Below are positions 26,389 through 34,610 of a DNA stretch of 50,689 bases, piece by piece. Source of the stretch: an uncultured Clostridia bacterium (lineage in GTDB: Bacteria > Bacillota > Clostridia > TANB77 > CAG-508); contig CALXEV010000009.1 of NCBI GenBank assembly GCA_944387425.1, positions 1-50,689 of the forward strand, in the 5' to 3' direction. Within the stretch, counting starts at the first letter, position 1. The number at the start of each line of letters is the position of its first letter. The notes under the pieces were generated by a model. It made no database searches. It was not told the DNA's origin and worked only from the letters and a program-made list of their open reading frames with translations. A program made the translations under genes and the position numbers.

Positions 26389-27246
26389 ATGACACAAGCA
26401 GATGAACAATTTATAAAAACATGTAAAGAAATTATAAAAAACGGTTATTCATCAAAAGGTACAAATGTAAGAACAAGATGGGAAGATGGAGAAGAAGCAA
26501 ATTATATATCAATTGTTGGAGTTCAAAACAAATATGATGTAGGCAAAGAATTTCCAATGATTACTCTAAGAAATAACACAAAAACAGTAAAAAATGCTAT
26601 AGATGAGATATTATGGATATGGCAGAAAAAATCAAATAAAATAAGTGATTTACATTCTCATATTTGGGATCAATGGGCAAACGCAGAAGGAACAATAGGA
26701 AAAGCTTATGGATATCAATTAGGAAAAAAATATGAATTTAAAACAAAAGAAGGAATAAAACTAATGGATCAAGTTGATTATGTTTTATATTTATTAAAAC
26801 ATGACCAATCTAGCAGAAGAATAATGACCAATATATTTAATCATGAAGAATTAAAAGACATGGAATTAGAGCCATGTGCATATGGAACACAATGGTTAGT
26901 AAAAGAGGGAAAATTACATTTGATTTTAAATCAACGTTCACAAGACATGCTTACAGCAAATGGATGGAACTTAATGCAATATGCAGCACTTCAATATATG
27001 TTTGCACAAGTATCAGGCTTAGAAGTCGGAACACTAACACATAATATTGGTGATTGTCATATATATGATAGACATATTCCACTTGTTGAAAAATTGTTAG
27101 AAGCAGAACCTGTAGATGTTACACCAAAATTAATAATAAATAATCCAACAAAAGATTTTTATGAATTTAAAGTAGAAGACTTTGAAGTAGTAGGATATGA
27201 TTATAATAAAGAAGTAAAAATTGGAAAAATACCAGTTGCAATATAA
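26389..27246 (+). CDS. thyA: Thymidylate synthase ThyA
   Basis: This 285-aa enzyme methylates dUMP to dTMP with methylene-tetrahydrofolate and leaves dihydrofolate. SSRRIMTNIFN near residue 144 holds the phosphate-binding arginines, EPCAYGTQW near residue 163 the catalytic Cys, and LNQRSQDMLTANGWN plus HNIGDCHIYDRH complete the site. AAGGAGG precedes the ATG. folA follows 24 nt later, a textbook pairing because it regenerates the folate that thyA oxidises. Confidence 0.96.
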   Translation: MTQADEQFIKTCKEIIKNGYSSKGTNVRTRWEDGEEANYISIVGVQNKYDVGKEFPMITLRNNTKTVKNAIDEILWIWQKKSNKISDLHSHIWDQWANAEGTIGKAYGYQLGKKYEFKTKEGIKLMDQVDYVLYLLKHDQSSRRIMTNIFNHEELKDMELEPCAYGTQWLVKEGKLHLILNQRSQDMLTANGWNLMQYAALQYMFAQVSGLEVGTLTHNIGDCHIYDRHIPLVEKLLEAEPVDVTPKLIINNPTKDFYEFKVEDFEVVGYDYNKEVKIGKIPVAI

Positions 27247-27270
27247 ATGAAACAGAAAGGAAATTTAAAA

Positions 27271-27759
27271 ATGTTAAGTATTATAGTAGCAAAAGCAAAA
27301 AATAATGTTATAGGAAAAAATAATCAAATGTTATGGCATTTGTCAGATGATTTAAAAAGATTTAAACAATTAACTTTGAATCATACAATAATAATGGGAA
27401 GAAAAACTTTTGAATCATTAGGAAGAGTTCTTCCAAATAGAAAACATATAGTATTTACACAAAATCCAGATTTTAAAGTAAATAATGAAAATGTAGAAGT
27501 TGTTCATTCTCTATTACAAGTACAAGAATATATAGAAAGTGATGAAGAAGTGTTTGTTATTGGTGGTGCAATGATATATCATTTATTAATGCCTTATGTA
27601 ACAAAAATGTATGTGACTGAAATTCATAAGGATTTTGAAGGTGATACATTTTTTCCTAAAATTGATGAGAGTGTATGGAAAGAAATCAGTAGGGAAAAAG
27701 GCCCAGAAGACCCAGAAAATGATTTTGAGTATGAGTATGTAATTTACGAAAAAAATTAA
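27271..27759 (+). CDS. folA: Dihydrofolate reductase
   Basis: This 162-aa enzyme reduces dihydrofolate with NADPH. Family motifs: MLSIIVAKAKNNVIGKNNQM at the N-terminus, WHLSDDLKRFKQLT with the substrate-binding Asp near residue 27, IIMGRKTFESLG near residue 43, and VIGGAMIYHLLMP near residue 95. ATG at 27271 follows GAAAGGAAA; the longer frame that begins one base after the thyA stop would add eight residues not found in the family. Confidence 0.95.
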   Translation: MLSIIVAKAKNNVIGKNNQMLWHLSDDLKRFKQLTLNHTIIMGRKTFESLGRVLPNRKHIVFTQNPDFKVNNENVEVVHSLLQVQEYIESDEEVFVIGGAMIYHLLMPYVTKMYVTEIHKDFEGDTFFPKIDESVWKEISREKGPEDPENDFEYEYVIYEKN

Positions 27760-27767
27760 AAAAAGTA

Positions 27768-27796
27768 TTGACAACATAGTTCATAAATAGTATAAT
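27768..27796 (+). promoter_or_regulatory. Promoter of the tRNA-Tyr gene
   Basis: TTGACA (27768-27773) and TATAAT (27791-27796) are perfect consensus with a 17-nt spacer. Confidence 0.85.
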
Positions 27797-27828
27797 AATA
27801 AGCGTTAAGTAATTGAGCTTAACCTTTT

Positions 27829-28146
27829 GGACAGGTGGCCGAGTGGCTAAAGGCGGCAGACTGTGGTCTTTGGTTTAAAAACAAAACCTAAACTTGCAGC
27901 TCATATAAGTGATTATATGATGACAATCGGGCTAAGTCGGGGAAACCTTAACAGAAAATGCTGATGGCAATCCCGAGCTAAGAAAGAAATTTCTGAGTGT
28001 AGAGACTTTATACCTGGTATCTTTTAGAAGATAAAGAGAAAGTCCAGACTACAAACATAATTAATAAATTATGGTAGTGAAAACTATAGTGGTAAGAAAT
28101 CTGTTCTCATTTGAGTACGATGGTTCGAATCCATCCCTGTCCACCA
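27829..28146 (+). tRNA. tRNA-Tyr(GTA) interrupted by a group I intron
   Basis: The 5' exon is 27829-27864 and the 3' exon 28097-28146. Joined, they give acceptor GGACAGG/CCTGTCC, D-arm with AGTGGCTAAA, anticodon stem GCAGA/TCTGT around the loop CTGTAAA, a long variable arm CTCA-TT-TGAG, T-arm GATGGTTCGAATCCATC and encoded ACCA. GTA anticodon, class II variable arm and A73 identify Tyr. Splicing falls between anticodon bases 35 and 36. The last third of the gene is duplicated at 37439-37477 as the island's right end. No other tRNA-Tyr is in the window, so splicing may be essential. Confidence 0.9.
27865..28096 (+). ncRNA. Group I self-splicing intron (tRNA type)
   Basis: The four core elements are visible: P-like GTCGGGGAAACC (27936-27947), Q AATCCCGAGCTAAG (27969-27982), R GTGTAGAGACTTTATACC (27997-28014) and S AAGAGAAAGTCC (28034-28045), with R/S able to form P7 through GACT/AGTC. 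GCAG at 27896-27899 can act as internal guide for exon CTGT, with the required U-G wobble at the 5' splice site; the intron ends in G. These are features of the IC3-like introns of bacterial tRNAs. At 232 nt it holds no reading frame. Confidence 0.88.
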
Positions 28147-28148
28147 TA
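28110..28148 (+). repeat. attL: 39-bp direct repeat at the tRNA-Tyr 3' end
   Basis: The bases from TTTGAGTACG to CCACCATA are identical to 37439-37477. The repeat covers part of the variable arm, the T-arm and the acceptor end, so integration rebuilds a complete tRNA. Flanking sequence differs on both sides. Confidence 0.92.
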
Positions 28149-28161
28149 AATTTATTAGAAG

Positions 28162-28208
28162 AATTAAGGCTTTTAAACTTTTGAAAATTAAAAAGCCTTA
28201 ATTTTTTT
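28162..28208 (+). terminator. Island-encoded terminator behind tRNA-Tyr
   Basis: A 13-bp perfect stem (AATTAAGGCTTTT with AAAAGCCTTAATT) is followed by a T run. It replaces the chromosomal tRNA terminator, which now lies at 37489-37525 beyond attR. Confidence 0.85.
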
Positions 28209-28260
28209 ATAAAAAATCCTTAAATAAGCAATTATCTTCTTATACTAAGATGATTGTTTT

Positions 28261-29543
28261 TTATTGGTTTGCAACTTTGTTAAAAGGAAATTGAATAACA
28301 TTATTACTTTTAATTGTTTTCTCATTATTTGGTGTTGTATTGGCTTCATATTGTTTATCAACTTCATTTGTTGCTTTTCTTTTATGTTTATCATCAGTAT
28401 GAAAATATGTTGATATAATTTGAGACCATCCAGCTAGTTGTTTTATACTTTCTTGATCTGTGTTAGTTTCTTGTGCTAAGAATGTAATATATTCGTGTCT
28501 TAGTGAATAACAGCCCATTTCACTTATTCCTAGTTTTTTTGCTAAAGATTTATACATTTTTCTTAATGACTGTTCATAAAATGGATTACCAGCATTTGTA
28601 TAAAAAATGAAGTCTGTTGGTTTAGGTAAAACACCTTTATCAATATATTCTTTATGCTTTAATTTAAAGATGTTTGCTAAGAATTTACCTAAAGGTAGTT
28701 TTCTAACCGCTTGAGGTGTCTTACCAGAATCTTCTACGACAAGATGATTGCCGACTTTTTTCCCATTTTCATCATATACACCATTTTTTACAATTGTATG
28801 TCTTCCAGCCCAGAAAATATCATTTTCAAAATCAATATCTTGCCATTGTAATCCGACCGTACTTCTTCTGGTCGTAAACCTCTGGCATCCATTATTGCAA
28901 TAGGAGCATAGTATAAGTTAAAAGGTTTTCCTTGTATCTTATTACAAAAATAATTTGCCACTATTTGTTGCTCGGCTTCATTACGAATTTCGCGAGTACT
29001 TTTTTTTACAGGAGGCATATCAAGCAATTCCAAACTTATATGTGGCATTTTCTTATCAGCCATTGCATATCTTAATGCTTGTTTTAATGGAGCAAATATT
29101 TCTTTTACTGCTTTGCCAGTAATTAGATTTGTTACACCATTCTTTGTTACTTTTTTAGTTTTAACCTTATTTATTGATTTTTGTAAATCTTCTAATGTCA
29201 AGTCTTTTAACTTTATTTTACCAAGTGATGGAGATATATGATTTTTAAAAGAAAAGTAATAACTATCTTTGGTATTACCTTTTAAATTTGTTTTTACATT
29301 CTTGAGCCAATAAATGTACCAAGTTTTTACAGTATATCCCTGTGACTTTATTTCTTTTCCTTGTTTGCATATTTCAGCATATTTTGCTTTTAATTTCTTT
29401 CTTGATTCATCCTCTGTTTTCCCAGTTGCGGATAATTGTTTACTTGTTCCATTAGGCATATCAAAATATTCCCTACAAGTAACAGTTCCACTTTTGTTAT
29501 ATCTGTATGAATAACCTTTATTTTTTCCCTTTTTTCTTGCCAT
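28261..29543 (-). pseudogene. Tyrosine recombinase (integrase), frameshifted
   Basis: Two frames together encode a phage-type integrase of about 427 aa. Residues 1-228 (from ATG 29543, behind AAGGAGG) hold an AP2-like arm, the core-binding domain and the first catalytic Arg in ARGLRPEEV. At about 28861 the frame shifts, then resumes GLQWQDIDF and runs to the end. YSLRHEYITFLAQ holds the second Arg, and AGWSQIISTYFHT contains the likely nucleophile Tyr. The usual His before the second Arg is Tyr. No other break is present between 28860 and 28261. It stands 112 bp from attL, as expected for the enzyme that integrated the island. Confidence 0.9.
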
Positions 29544-29583
29544 ATGGCATAACCTCCTTATATTTATTTGGGAAAATATAAAG

Positions 29584-29629
29584 TAATTAATCTATTAATT
29601 AGTTTAGCACTATTAAATTTTACTGTCAA
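29584..29629 (-). promoter_or_regulatory. Predicted integrase promoter with palindromic operator
   Basis: On the minus strand TTGACA (29629-29624), 17 nt, TAAACT (29606-29601). TAATTAAT-2 nt-ATTAATTA (29584-29601) is a perfect palindrome over the likely transcription start. Confidence 0.5.
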
Positions 29630-29667
29630 TTACTGCATATTTTCATATAGTAAATAAATAAACACTA

Positions 29668-30795
29668 TTAACATATCTCAAATCCCCATTCATCAAAAGT
29701 TTTTTTCTTTGTTCTCAATTGAGATTCGTATATTGTAAAATCTCTGCATACATTTTTTGTTGTGAAATTATGAAGAATAGCAAGATTGATGTTCTTATCA
29801 AAAGTCAGAGGATTAATTCCAATACTTCTTAAAAGTTTTATGTGTTTTTCGAATGTATCATCACAATAGTCATATTCATTTTTGGCTCTTGTATAACCTT
29901 TTTCATTTATATCTGTTACTAATTTACACAATTTTTGAGCTTCTTTTTCAGTCAATCTTCTGTCTGTTTGTATTGATAAAATTGCATAATCTATGCGATA
30001 GAAAGGCTCAAGGTAAAAAATGGGTTCTACATATTTTAAGAAACATTCATCAGCCACATTTTCATTATAGTAATTATTTAATGTTTTGGGTATTTTTAGA
30101 GTATATTTTTGGTTATAGTAAAGTCGCTTACTTTTAAGTCTTAATTCAGTTCTAAACACATTTTCATATTCTTTTATTTCTAATTCTGGTTGTGATGAAT
30201 TATGCCTCTTTAGTTTGTCTCGTCGTTCTTGTCCTTTATCATACACTATTATTTCAGTATAAGAGCTCGTAGGCTTATATTTAATTCCAATTCCTTTCTT
30301 TAAATTTTCTTTAGAAACACCATAAAAGGTATTTCTGGTTTTGGAGCAAATACACATAATTGCTTGTTTTTCAGCTATTGGTTTGTATTCACACTCAAAA
30401 TCATACTTGTAGTCTATTCTATTAAGTTTGTGATTTATTTCTAAGAAATTAATGTCAATTCCAATACTTTCAAGTAATCTTAATATATCATTATATATTT
30501 CATATGTGCCTTTATTCTTAATAGCATTATGATTTAAATCAATTAAAACATAATCATCTCTATATTTATAATGACAGTAATTTAAAGCATAGTTACCATA
30601 TTTACCTGTAAAAGGATATGCCTTTTTATAAAATAAATCGTAACCATTAAAATGTAAATATAAGATATTTTTTCCCTTTAAATGGATAAATCTATTTGAT
30701 TTAGGTGTTTTTATTTTTATGCGTTTCCATTTTCTACGAATTCCTAAAATACTTCTATTTTTGAAATTATTGAATAATGTGTCTTTACAATCCAC
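29668..30795 (-). CDS. Replication initiation protein (Rep_trans-like)
   Basis: This protein of at least 375 aa resembles replication-initiation factors of rolling-circle plasmids and small integrative elements. The clearest motif is TEIIVYDKGQERRDKL near residue 208, matching the conserved Y-DK-E segment of the family; NTFYGVSKENL precedes it. The GTG at 30795 has no ribosome site. The same frame extends to ATA/ATT codons at 30840/30843, 6-9 nt after GGAGG and giving IDELTDTITLQFKVKV, so a rare start there is likely. A Rep gene suggests replication after excision. Confidence 0.7.
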   Translation of the reverse strand: MDCKDTLFNNFKNRSILGIRRKWKRIKIKTPKSNRFIHLKGKNILYLHFNGYDLFYKKAYPFTGKYGNYALNYCHYKYRDDYVLIDLNHNAIKNKGTYEIYNDILRLLESIGIDINFLEINHKLNRIDYKYDFECEYKPIAEKQAIMCICSKTRNTFYGVSKENLKKGIGIKYKPTSSYTEIIVYDKGQERRDKLKRHNSSQPELEIKEYENVFRTELRLKSKRLYYNQKYTLKIPKTLNNYYNENVADECFLKYVEPIFYLEPFYRIDYAILSIQTDRRLTEKEAQKLCKLVTDINEKGYTRAKNEYDYCDDTFEKHIKLLRSIGINPLTFDKNINLAILHNFTTKNVCRDFTIYESQLRTKKKTFDEWGFEIC

Positions 30796-30840
30796 TTTTA
30801 CTTTGAATTGTAATGTTATAGTATCTGTTAATTCATCTAT

Positions 30841-31007
30841 AATAATTCACCTCCATTTTTTTGATTACTAATAATATTTGTTTGAAAGACAATTTGAATT
30901 ATACAATGATGTAAATAAGTGAACAAAAAGACCAAGCAAATATAATTCGGTAACCTATTTTATAATTATAATCAAATAAAACTGGAATTTTTTAGAATAA
31001 AACAATC
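30841..31007. other. Rep-upstream AT-rich spacer
   Basis: No gene is visible. It holds the Rep ribosome site and, on the minus strand, a TATAAT-like box, but no convincing -35. It is a plausible place for the Rep promoter and a single-strand origin, though I cannot demonstrate either. Confidence 0.3.
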
Positions 31008-31117
31008 TTGACAAAACTTGTAATATTATGATACAATATCTACACGAAAATATAGAAAAGTGCATACAAGTATTTTTCTAAAAAATTGGAAGTAGTTGGT
31101 AGCTACTTCCTTTTATT
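31008..31117 (+). ncRNA. Candidate small RNA on the island (promoter plus terminator)
   Basis: TTGACA (31008-31013), 18 nt and TACAAT (31032-31037) form a good promoter. Only about 45 nt past the expected start (near 31044) is a terminator, GGAAGTAG/CTACTTCC (31088-31110) with TTTTATTT. A weaker hairpin AGAAAA/TTTTCT lies between. This would give a two-hairpin RNA of roughly 70 nt, divergent from rep. It could control rep copy number or expression (inference). Confidence 0.45.
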
Positions 31118-31566
31118 TAATTATGAAAAAATTTTATCACGCAATTTTGAAAAAGTCAAGTTAGATGGAAAGTCATTGAAAAATCAAGTAGTATATTATG
31201 TAGTGCAAAAGAGTGATATTAATTATTTTCGTTTTTTCCAATGTACTAGTAGTATTTATTTTATTGTAAGAGAGTATATTACATCTAATACTAGATATTA
31301 ATTAAAGAAAGAATAAATAATATTTTATCTATTATTGAAATAATCTTATTGTACTAATAAAATTTGCAATTTTTAAATTATTAAATAAATTTGAAATCAA
31401 AACACAAGCACTTTTTAAATTTAAAAAAACAACCAAATACTAAAATATTAAAACTCCAACAATTCCCGAATCTTAGTGGATAGAAGTGCAACTGCCCATA
31501 TTAATATATATATAATGACTTGTACTTAAAATGTAAAGTAGGGGCTAGGATTTTATATTTGATGAA
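31118..31566. other. AT-rich noncoding stretch
   Basis: A plus-strand frame at 31086-31301 (71 codons) has no ribosome site and runs through the terminator, so I do not call it. The rest holds only AT-rich DNA; I see no gene. Confidence 0.5.
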
Positions 31567-31598
31567 TGAAAAAAGAGTAAATAGATTTTTACTCTTTT
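31567..31598 (-). terminator. Terminator of the ribbon-helix-helix gene
   Basis: AAAAGAGTAAA with TTTACTCTTTT, followed on the minus strand by TTTTTTCATTC. The stop codon lies in the stem. Confidence 0.7.
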
Positions 31599-31773
31599 AT
31601 TCGTCAAGGTTATTTAACCCATATTCTATTATTTGATTTATTACACTATTAAAGCTAATTTTATTTTTTTCAGCTAATTCATTAATTCTATCAAAAGTTG
31701 TTCCACTTATTCGTATTGTTCTTGTTACGGTATCATTTCCCTTTTGCTCTTTAATTATTTTTAATTTTTCCAT
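31597..31773 (-). CDS. Ribbon-helix-helix (CopG/Arc-like) DNA-binding protein
   Basis: This protein of about 58 aa has the RHH pattern: a beta strand TVTRTIRISGTTFDRINEL, then helix A INELAEKNKIS and helix B FNSVINQIIEYGL. Such dimers repress small operons by inserting the strand pair in the DNA groove. The ATG at 31773 has better spacing from AAGGAGG than the one at 31782. It is divergent from the nuclease operon, and the palindrome between them (31830-31847) is the obvious operator. It could also be an antitoxin, but no toxin lies in its own operon. Confidence 0.75.
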   Translation of the reverse strand: MEKLKIIKEQKGNDTVTRTIRISGTTFDRINELAEKNKISFNSVINQIIEYGLNNLDE

Positions 31774-31829
31774 ACAAATCATACCTCCTTGTACATATTT
31801 ATTATTACAAATTTGTGTTTTAAAAATAA

Positions 31830-31847
31830 GTACACAAAAATGTGTAC
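31830..31847. promoter_or_regulatory. Perfect palindrome between RHH gene and nuclease gene (likely operator)
   Basis: GTACACA-AAAA-TGTGTAC. It overlaps the predicted -35 of the nuclease promoter, so a protein bound here would block it. Confidence 0.6.
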
Positions 31848-31871
31848 AAAAATAAAAATATGTGATATGAT
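31843..31871 (+). promoter_or_regulatory. Predicted promoter of the nuclease operon
   Basis: TGTACA (31843-31848), 17 nt, TATGAT (31866-31871). The weak -35 lies in the palindrome, in keeping with a repressed promoter. Confidence 0.45.
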
Positions 31872-31916
31872 AGTTTTGAAAAGTAGAATTTTGCCAAAGA
31901 CAGGAGGTGAAAAAAA

Positions 31917-33299
31917 TTGAATAATAATGAAGTAATAACCTATTCTAATGATCAAAAAGAAAATGAAAAGTCAAGGAAAAAACAGGAATTTCAAGAATAT
32001 ATAGCAAAACTAAAATTAGAAAGAAAAAAGAAAATAGAAGAGGAAAAAGAAAAAAAGAAGCAGAAACAATTAAAACAAATAGAGATTCAAAACAAACAAA
32101 AAAAGAAAGAACAAAAAGTACTTAATAAGCTAGAAAAAGAAAAAGGAAAAATTAATATTGTGTTGATAAAAATATTTGATGATATAACATTATTTCAAGA
32201 ATATGTCAAAATACAAAATCATTATAATAGCGAAAATGTATTATACCTTTTTAAAAGAGTTTTATGTGAATTACCAAATGATTTTAATATTAGTAATTTA
32301 AATAAATTAAGAAAAAATATGTTTTTATATGAAATTGGTTATGACAAAGAGGAAGAATATAATGATATTCTCAAATTATTAGAGAAAATGTTATTTAATA
32401 AAGAAATAATAAATTTTAAAAAACAATTAGAACTTTATCAAATGTATAATTCTTTAATAGAAACAATAGATGATAAAGAATATATAGTAAATAAAGTTTT
32501 TGATATGTATAAAAACTTTTATGCAAGTACATTTTCAAAAAATGTAACAAAAACCGAATTAAAAGAAATTATACAAAATATTAATAGACAAAAAGAATAT
32601 GAAGAATATCGAGAAAATTTTTTTAATAGAAATAATGATGTTATATTGAAAATACCATACATAGACAATAACTCATTAAATAGATTTATTAAGTTAATCG
32701 AAAAAACAACATATTTTAAGGGTATTAATAATTTAGACATTGATATATTCTCTTATACAATAAATAGCTTAACATATAAAGTTAGTGAAAAAGAAAAAAA
32801 TTTTATTTTAGAAAATGTTTATAAAATTTTTAATAAATTGAATAAAGATTTAGAAAAGCAGAAATTAATTAAAGAAAAAGAAAGATTACTAAAAGGAGAT
32901 ATGTCAAAAGAAGTAGAAATGAGAAAACAGGCAGTAGAATACTCTAATGTACAAAATGGATACGAATTTGAGGAATATGTTGCTAATCTTTACCGAAAGT
33001 TAGGTTATACAATAGAAGAAGTTACTAAAAAGAGTGGAGACCAAGGTGCGGATATTATTGCATATAAAGATAACAACAAATATGTTTTTCAAGTTAAGTT
33101 TTATAATAATCCTGTTGGTAATAAAGCAGTTCAAGAAGTTGTTGGAGCAATTGGAATGTACAAAGCAAATAGAGGAATTGTAGTAACTAATAGTAATTTT
33201 ACACCGTCAGCAGTAGAATTAGCAAATGCTAATGAGATTGAATTAGTTGATGGACAAAAAATTGAAAAATATAAGAAACTAATTATAGATAAAATTTAG
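31917..33299 (+). CDS. Mrr-type restriction endonuclease-like protein
   Basis: The 460-aa product begins with a very basic coiled-coil (residues 15-75, mostly Lys/Glu/Gln). A helical middle of unknown fold follows. It ends in an Mrr_cat PD-(D/E)XK nuclease domain at about 345-455: FEEYVANLYRKLGY, then GDQGADIIAY with the metal-binding Asp, then VFQVKFYNN (Q-x-K). The core catalytic residues are present, so it is probably active. Mrr-type enzymes cut modified or foreign DNA. TTG start at 31917 behind CAGGAGG. It is co-transcribed with a membrane coiled-coil gene 17 nt downstream. Confidence 0.8.
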   Translation: MNNNEVITYSNDQKENEKSRKKQEFQEYIAKLKLERKKKIEEEKEKKKQKQLKQIEIQNKQKKKEQKVLNKLEKEKGKINIVLIKIFDDITLFQEYVKIQNHYNSENVLYLFKRVLCELPNDFNISNLNKLRKNMFLYEIGYDKEEEYNDILKLLEKMLFNKEIINFKKQLELYQMYNSLIETIDDKEYIVNKVFDMYKNFYASTFSKNVTKTELKEIIQNINRQKEYEEYRENFFNRNNDVILKIPYIDNNSLNRFIKLIEKTTYFKGINNLDIDIFSYTINSLTYKVSEKEKNFILENVYKIFNKLNKDLEKQKLIKEKERLLKGDMSKEVEMRKQAVEYSNVQNGYEFEEYVANLYRKLGYTIEEVTKKSGDQGADIIAYKDNNKYVFQVKFYNNPVGNKAVQEVVGAIGMYKANRGIVVTNSNFTPSAVELANANEIELVDGQKIEKYKKLIIDKI

Positions 33300-33316
33300 A
33301 AAAGAGGTAATAAAAA

Positions 33317-34279
33317 ATGGAACAGGAAAAGAAAAGTAGTAATAAGATAATTATAATAATTTTAAGTATAGTGATATTCATTTTAGTGGTAGCATTTGCA
33401 GGTTATATTATTTATGAAAAATGCCAAGAAAATTTAGAACAAGAAAAGCAAATTTTGTTAGATAATACACAACAAAGATATGATAGCATAAATTCAAATA
33501 TTGAAAAGTTAATTTTATCAGAAGAAGAACAAAAAGAAATTAATGAAAAAGTTGAAATAATTAAAAATGCAATAGAAAGCAAAAATATAACAGATGAAAC
33601 AAACGAGATTATTGAAGATTTGACGAAAAAAATCGAAGAAATAAAAGCAAACAATTTCTCAAATTTAGAACAAAAAGAAACAGAAAATAACAATATTGAC
33701 ATTTCTAAATTTAACGAAGAACAAAAAAACAAAGTTACAGAATTACAAAATCAATATAATGATTTAAAGAGTCAGGAAAAATACAAAGAAGCACAAGCAA
33801 AAATACAAGAAGTTATAGATTTAAAAAATAATACAAATGAAGAAATAACAAAAGCAGAACAAGAAGCGGAAACTCAAAGTCAATCAACAAACAATAATAA
33901 AACTAATACTAGTTCATCAAGTAAAAATACAAATTCAAATAACAGTAATAACTATACTAATTCAAATGCAGAGGCAGACAAACAATGGATAAAGGAACAA
34001 ACAGAAAGGGCAGAGAAAAAAGCACAGTTACAGGATCAAATGACCACGATTTATACTCAAATTACATCTTTGAAAAGAGAAATACAAAATTTAGAAAGTG
34101 AATTAAGTACAGTAAAAACTCAATTATCAATGGTTGATAAAAACCAAAACACTAGTAGATGGTTAGAACTTAACAGTAGAGCATTATCATTAGAAAGTAA
34201 TATAGCAGGAAAAAAACAGTCTTTAGAAAGCTTGCAACAACAGTATAATTCATTAAAGAATCAGTATGATAGTTTATAG
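33317..34279 (+). CDS. Membrane-anchored coiled-coil protein of the nuclease operon
   Basis: Family unknown. The 320-aa product has a short cytosolic start, one transmembrane helix at about residues 10-33 (IIIIILSIVIFILVVAFAGY), a long coiled-coil at 36-180, a Ser/Asn/Thr-rich linker at 185-215 (NNNKTNTSSSSKNTNSN), and a second coiled-coil at 225-320 with heptad-like LxxQxxxL spacing. It probably stands outside the membrane as a rod. AGAGGTAA is its weak ribosome site. Being directly behind the nuclease suggests a joint system, for example membrane sensor plus nuclease; that is inference. Confidence 0.7.
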   Translation: MEQEKKSSNKIIIIILSIVIFILVVAFAGYIIYEKCQENLEQEKQILLDNTQQRYDSINSNIEKLILSEEEQKEINEKVEIIKNAIESKNITDETNEIIEDLTKKIEEIKANNFSNLEQKETENNNIDISKFNEEQKNKVTELQNQYNDLKSQEKYKEAQAKIQEVIDLKNNTNEEITKAEQEAETQSQSTNNNKTNTSSSSKNTNSNNSNNYTNSNAEADKQWIKEQTERAEKKAQLQDQMTTIYTQITSLKREIQNLESELSTVKTQLSMVDKNQNTSRWLELNSRALSLESNIAGKKQSLESLQQQYNSLKNQYDSL

Positions 34280-34285
34280 AAATTA

Positions 34286-34306
34286 AGGGGAAAATATATT
34301 TCCTCT
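34286..34306 (+). terminator. Terminator of the nuclease operon
   Basis: An 8-bp stem (AGGGGAAA with TTTCCTCT, one G-T) is followed by TTTTTCTTTTT. Confidence 0.75.
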
Positions 34307-34534
34307 TTTTTCTTTTTCTCCATCAATTTTTAGATATTTTATTTTTTTAACAATCTTTCTCTATGCATAGTACTTGTTTTTCTTCTCTATTTCAATTGTT
34401 GTAAGTGTAGATTGATAATATGAAATATGTTAGATATATTTATAAAATATAAATTTTATATTAGAGTGTTGAAATGTAATTAAGAAATATTAATTATACC
34501 CATATAATATACAGTTATTTTAAAATACTTTTTA
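34307..34534. other. AT-rich spacer between the two island operons
   Basis: I see no reading frame with a ribosome site here. There are several AT-only inverted repeats of no clear meaning. Confidence 0.4.
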
Positions 34535-34594
34535 TTGACAATATAGAATAGAAAATGTATAATATGGTTAGCACTTTGACGATAGAAGTGCTAA
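34535..34594 (+). promoter_or_regulatory. Promoter and leader hairpin of the zinc-ribbon operon
   Basis: TTGACA (34535-34540), 17 nt, TATAAT (34558-34563), a consensus promoter. The transcript would begin almost at once with a perfect 9-bp stem, TTAGCACTT (34568-34576) with AAGTGCTAA (34586-34594), ending 6 nt before the GGAGG site. A 5'-terminal hairpin like this can stabilise mRNA or be a target for a regulator. Confidence 0.65.
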
Positions 34595-34610
34595 AAATGG
34601 AGGTAGATAA

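Noticed and set aside
27829..28146. tRNA-Ser or tRNA-Leu reading of the split tRNA
   Set aside because: Long variable arm fits all three, but A73, the D-loop AGTGGCTAA and the 7-nt loop CTGTAAA after splicing fit only Tyr; other splice points give a wrong loop length or an intron not ending in G.
31086..31301. 71-codon frame on the island
   Set aside because: Starts inside a terminator stem, has no ribosome site and no recognisable pattern.
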